Assembly (NCBI GenBank): GCA_017517985.1
Contig: JAFWWX010000129.1
Location: forward strand, 1 to 18,732
Length of the DNA: 18,732 bases
Source of the DNA: Clostridia bacterium
GTDB taxonomy: Bacteria > Bacillota_A > Clostridia > Oscillospirales > CAG-382
Direction: 5' to 3'
Positions within the stretch are counted from its first letter, which is position 1. Every line of letters begins with the position of its first letter. Below are positions 16,070-18,732 of this stretch, piece by piece. A model generated the notes under the pieces. That model saw only the letters and a list, made by a program, of their open reading frames with translations. It was not told the origin of the DNA and did not search any database. The position numbers were made by a program, and so were the translations under genes.

Positions 16070-17002
16070 TTACCTCTCTTTGTTGAATTCAATTTGGGTT
16101 ATATCATATGGTGTTGTCTGATATACATAATAGTTAAGCCAGTTGGAATAAATGAGATTTGCGTGTGAACGCCAGGTACAAAGTGGTTCTTTTGTATCAT
16201 CGTCATCCGGAAAGTAATTTACCGGAATTTCAATGGGAAGTCCTGCGTTCTTGTCTCTCAAATATTCGTTTTTCAATGTTTGCGCATCATATTCGGAATG
16301 TCCGGTTATAAATATCTGTCTTCCACCATCCGTTGAAACTGCATATACTCCGGCTTCCTTGCTAGATGCAAGTATTCTCAGTTCGGAGACCTTTTCTATA
16401 TCCTCTCTGTGAACGGTTGTATGTCTGGAATGTGGAACAAGAAATTCATCATCAAAGCCACGAAACAGCATTGAAGATTTTCTGTCAACCGTATGCCTGA
16501 ACACACCGAACATTTTTTTATCAAGCGGATATTTTTTTATTCCGTAATGATAGTAAAGTCCAGCCTGTGCTCCCCAGCAAATATGGAATGTACTGTGTAC
16601 ATTTGTCTTTGTCCATTCCATTATCTCGCAAAGCTCCTGCCAGTAGTCGACATCTTCAAACTCAATTTGCTCTACAGGTGCACCGGTAATTATCATACCG
16701 TCAAACTTTCTGTTTTTTATATCGTCAAAGTGTTTATAGAATGCAAGCAAGTGGTCTTTCGAGGTATTCTTTGATGTATGAGATTTTGTACAGATAAGCT
16801 CAAGCTCAACCTGCAACGGAGAGTTTCCAAGCAGTCTTGAAAGCTGTGTTTCCGTGTCAATTTTTAATGGCATAAGATTAAGAAGAACAATCTTCAATGG
16901 TCTTATATCCTGAGTCATCGCACGCTTTTCTGTCATTACGAAAATATTTTCCTGATTAAGCGTCTTTACAGCCGGTAGTTCATTTGGTATTTTTATCGGC
17001 AT
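16070..17002 (-). CDS. metA: Homoserine O-acetyltransferase (MetA family)
   Basis: This 310-residue enzyme acylates homoserine in the first committed step of methionine synthesis. With E. coli-type numbering the catalytic residues fall exactly in place: Cys142 (HICWGAQAG), His235 and Glu237 (ITGHSEYD). Residue 111 is Glu ([10 protein letters not shown]). In studied MetA proteins Glu111 gives acetyl-CoA preference, whereas Gly111 gives succinyl-CoA, so O-acetylhomoserine is the expected product. This fits the adjacent O-acetylhomoserine sulfhydrylase. It is cytoplasmic. Start: ATG at 17002 after AGAGGTGA, 14 bp downstream of metY. Confidence 0.96.
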   Translation of the reverse strand: MPIKIPNELPAVKTLNQENIFVMTEKRAMTQDIRPLKIVLLNLMPLKIDTETQLSRLLGNSPLQVELELICTKSHTSKNTSKDHLLAFYKHFDDIKNRKFDGMIITGAPVEQIEFEDVDYWQELCEIMEWTKTNVHSTFHICWGAQAGLYYHYGIKKYPLDKKMFGVFRHTVDRKSSMLFRGFDDEFLVPHSRHTTVHREDIEKVSELRILASSKEAGVYAVSTDGGRQIFITGHSEYDAQTLKNEYLRDKNAGLPIEIPVNYFPDDDDTKEPLCTWRSHANLIYSNWLNYYVYQTTPYDITQIEFNKER

Positions 17003-17016
17003 TAAATCACCTCTTT

Positions 17017-18294
17017 TCAGTCACAAAGAGCCTGTGCTAAGTCTGCGATAATATCCTCTGCATTTTCAATACCGCAGGAGAATCTTATCATACTCGGAGA
17101 AATTCCGCAGTTGTAAAGCTCTGCGTCAGACATCTGACGGTGAGTTGCGCTTGCCGGATGAAGAACACAGGTATGAGCATCCGCAACATGAGTTGCAATA
17201 ATGGCAAGTTTTAGCTTCTTCATAAACTTTTCGGCAGCTGCTCTTCCGCCCTTGATTTCAAAACTTACGACACCGCAGGAACCCTTGGGAAGATATTTCT
17301 GTGCAAGCTCGTAATATTTGTCACCCTCAAGTCCGCAGTATTTGACAGATTCAATCTTTTCGTGATTATTTAAAAATTCTGCAACAGCCTGACCGTTTGC
17401 ACAGTGTCTTTCCATTCTTACATGCAGACTTTCAAGTCCCAGATTAAGAAGAAAAGCATTCTGTGGCGACTGAATAGAACCAAGGTCACGCATAAGCTGT
17501 GCGGTTGCTTTTGTGATATATGCACCTTCAAGCCCGAATTTTTCTGTATATGTTATTCCGTGATAGCTGTGGTCGGGTGTACACAGTCCAGGGAATTTGT
17601 CCGGATACTTTGTCCAGTCGAACTTACCGCTGTCAACTATACATCCGCCAACGCCGGAGGCGTGACCATCCATATACTTTGTCGTGGAATGGATTACAAT
17701 GTCTGCACCCCATTCAATAGGTCTGCAGTTTACAGGAGTTGCAAAAGTATTATCGATTATAAGCGGAACTCCATGCTTATGAGCCATATTTGCAAACTTT
17801 TCAATATCAAGAACAACAAGTGCAGGATTTGCGATAGTTTCGGCAAAAACTGCCTTTGTATTTGGTTTAAATGCTGCTTCAAATTCTTCTTCAGAGCAGT
17901 CGGGATTTATAAATGTAAACTCAATACCCATTCTTTTCATTGTTACGGCAAAAAGATTATAGCTTCCGCCATAAATGCAGGAGGATGCTACAACATGGTC
18001 TCCGCAGGAAGCAATATTAAACACACTGTAAAAGGATGCTGCCTGACCGGAGGATGTAAGCATTGCTGCACTACCGCCTTCGAGGGCACAGATTTTTGCT
18101 GCTACATTGTCATTTGTGGGATTCTGAAGTCTTGTGTAGAAATAACCGCTTGCTTCAAGGTCAAACAGCTTTGCCATATCCTCACTTGTATCGTATTTAA
18201 AGGTTGTACTCTGGATAATCGGTATCTGTCTCGGTTCACCATTTCCGGGAATATATCCCCCTTGAACACAGGTTGTTTCAATTTTGTTTTTCAT
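17017..18294 (-). CDS. metY: O-acetylhomoserine sulfhydrylase (O-acetylhomoserine aminocarboxypropyltransferase)
   Basis: This 425-residue PLP enzyme of the Cys/Met metabolism family joins O-acetylhomoserine with sulfide (to homocysteine) or methanethiol (to methionine). Markers: [13 protein letters not shown] near 50-62, SSGQAAS near 81-87, DNTFATP at 181-187, and the PLP Lys K206 in [10 protein letters not shown]. The long stretch between the PLP Lys and the next block ([14 protein letters not shown], then YHGITY) is typical of MetY rather than of cystathionine gamma-synthase or beta-lyase, which are shorter (about 380-400 residues). The frame opens with an ATG at 18303 that overlaps the Shine-Dalgarno AAGGAT. 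The ATG at 18294, 7 nt downstream of it, is preferred. It is the first enzyme gene of the operon. Confidence 0.95.
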   Translation of the reverse strand: MKNKIETTCVQGGYIPGNGEPRQIPIIQSTTFKYDTSEDMAKLFDLEASGYFYTRLQNPTNDNVAAKICALEGGSAAMLTSSGQAASFYSVFNIASCGDHVVASSCIYGGSYNLFAVTMKRMGIEFTFINPDCSEEEFEAAFKPNTKAVFAETIANPALVVLDIEKFANMAHKHGVPLIIDNTFATPVNCRPIEWGADIVIHSTTKYMDGHASGVGGCIVDSGKFDWTKYPDKFPGLCTPDHSYHGITYTEKFGLEGAYITKATAQLMRDLGSIQSPQNAFLLNLGLESLHVRMERHCANGQAVAEFLNNHEKIESVKYCGLEGDKYYELAQKYLPKGSCGVVSFEIKGGRAAAEKFMKKLKLAIIATHVADAHTCVLHPASATHRQMSDAELYNCGISPSMIRFSCGIENAEDIIADLAQALCD

Positions 18295-18322
18295 ATTAAC
18301 CATCCTTTCATAAACAAAGATA

Positions 18323-18351
18323 TGCGGTCTTGCAACTCTTGCAAAACCGCA
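18323..18351 (-). promoter_or_regulatory. Hairpin between the small membrane gene and metY (possible attenuator or weak terminator)
   Basis: TGCGGT, a one-base mismatch and TTGCAA (18323-18335) pair with TTGCAA, the mismatch and ACCGCA (18339-18351) around a 3-nt loop: 12 pairs in all. In the minus-strand RNA it is followed by UAUCUUUGUUUAUG, a broken U-tract, and then the metY ribosome binding site. It could end a fraction of transcripts of the small gene, or act as an RNA-processing or attenuation element before metY. The 71-bp gap is too short for a SAM riboswitch or a T-box. Confidence 0.5.
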
Positions 18352-18365
18352 CCTGATAGTTTAGT

Positions 18366-18662
18366 TTAAGTTCTTGTCACACACAGTTTTGCAATATTTA
18401 ATTTTTTTGGCTTACGCATTATAATAATCGCAGAAATTATAATTATGGGCATAGCAATCATAATTATGCTGTGTATTATAATTCCATAAAAAATAATGCC
18501 GATAAGCGCAAAGAGAAGAAAAACAGACACTGCCGCAGCAATGCCTGTAATAACAGCATTATTAACAAAATTCGCAGAATTGTGCGCACAAAAAGTAGAA
18601 GGTGCAGTACTGTTTGCATCTTTAGAAAAACTCTTATTTCCATTTGAAAAAGCTTTGAGCAT
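18366..18662 (-). CDS. Small membrane protein of unknown function, first gene of the operon
   Basis: I do not recognise this 98-residue protein. Residues 1-35 are polar and Ser/Asn/Ala-rich. About 36-60 and 61-82 form two adjoining very hydrophobic segments with an Ile-rich second half (MPIIIISAIIIM). The end is short and basic (RKPKKLNIAK and on). The frame is open from 18680, but GGAGGT with 7-nt spacing places the start at the ATG at 18662. A perfect sigma-A promoter lies immediately upstream, which supports expression. It is 71 bp upstream of metY on the same strand. A link to sulfur or amino-acid metabolism is only suggested by position. Confidence 0.7.
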   Translation of the reverse strand: MLKAFSNGNKSFSKDANSTAPSTFCAHNSANFVNNAVITGIAAAVSVFLLFALIGIIFYGIIIHSIIMIAMPIIIISAIIIMRKPKKLNIAKLCVTRT

Positions 18663-18693
18663 TTCTGACACCTCCATCAAAATATATGCAAAT

Positions 18694-18722
18694 ATTATAT
18701 CACGCCACCGTCATTTTGTCAA
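18694..18722 (-). promoter_or_regulatory. Perfect-consensus sigma-A promoter at the head of the operon
   Basis: On the minus strand, TTGACA (complement of 18717-18722) and TATAAT (complement of 18694-18699) are exactly 17 bp apart, a full match to the vegetative consensus. The predicted start site is near 18687, leaving a leader of about 25 nt before the ATG at 18662. It probably drives the small membrane gene and, past the hairpin at 18323-18351, the metY-to-LytTR run. Confidence 0.9.
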
Positions 18723-18732
18723 GTAAAAACTA

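Noticed and set aside
17404..18369. A 321-codon open frame on the plus strand opposite metY and the following gap
   Set aside because: Cysteine- and Lys-rich translation without family motifs. metY on the minus strand is unambiguous over the same bases.

Overview
The window looks like chromosomal DNA of a low-GC Gram-positive anaerobe, most likely a member of class Clostridia near the Oscillospiraceae/Ruminococcaceae. Support for this includes strong AGGAGG-type ribosome binding sites, sigma-A-type promoters, an LTA-synthase-family protein, a PcrA helicase with a clade-style insertion, and a ferredoxin-dependent 2-oxoacid oxidoreductase. The exact genus cannot be read from the sequence. No tRNA, rRNA, CRISPR array, insertion sequence or phage gene was seen.

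Layout. (1) 162-2207 (+): an LTA-synthase/phosphoglycerol-transferase membrane protein with its own near-consensus promoter and a strong terminator. (2) 5401-2298 (-): a two-gene unit with a GH116-related protein followed 17 bp later by queA. (3) 5580-8018 (+): pcrA, transcribed divergently from unit 2 and ending at a bidirectional terminator. (4) 8595-8062 (-): a PAP2 lipid phosphatase, convergent with pcrA. (5) 18662-8682 (-): a tightly packed run of twelve genes of about 10 kb. In transcription order these are a small membrane protein, metY, metA, ilvE, a SIMIBI-class P-loop ATPase, a 2x[4Fe-4S] ferredoxin, vorB, vorA, vorC, an XRE-cupin regulator, an AMP-forming acyl-CoA synthetase and a LytTR regulator. 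A perfect TTGACA-17-TATAAT promoter lies in front and a hairpin terminator lies at the end.

How the genes may work together. The acyl-CoA synthetase, the ferredoxin-linked oxidoreductase (VOR) and the branched-chain aminotransferase form a chemically continuous route: carboxylic acid to acyl-CoA, to 2-oxo acid by reductive carboxylation, to amino acid. That is the known route by which rumen and gut anaerobes make valine, leucine, isoleucine or aromatic amino acids from isobutyrate, isovalerate, 2-methylbutyrate or arylacetates. It could also run in the degradative direction. metA (with the acetyl-CoA-specifying Glu111) and metY add O-acetylhomoserine-dependent sulfur assimilation to the same transcript. 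The least understood members are the P-loop ATPase beside the ferredoxin gene, the XRE-cupin and LytTR regulators, and the leading small membrane protein. Outside the operon the most unusual gene is the GH116-related protein, which appears to have lost the segment that normally carries the catalytic acid/base. All gaps between genes are shorter than 300 bp.
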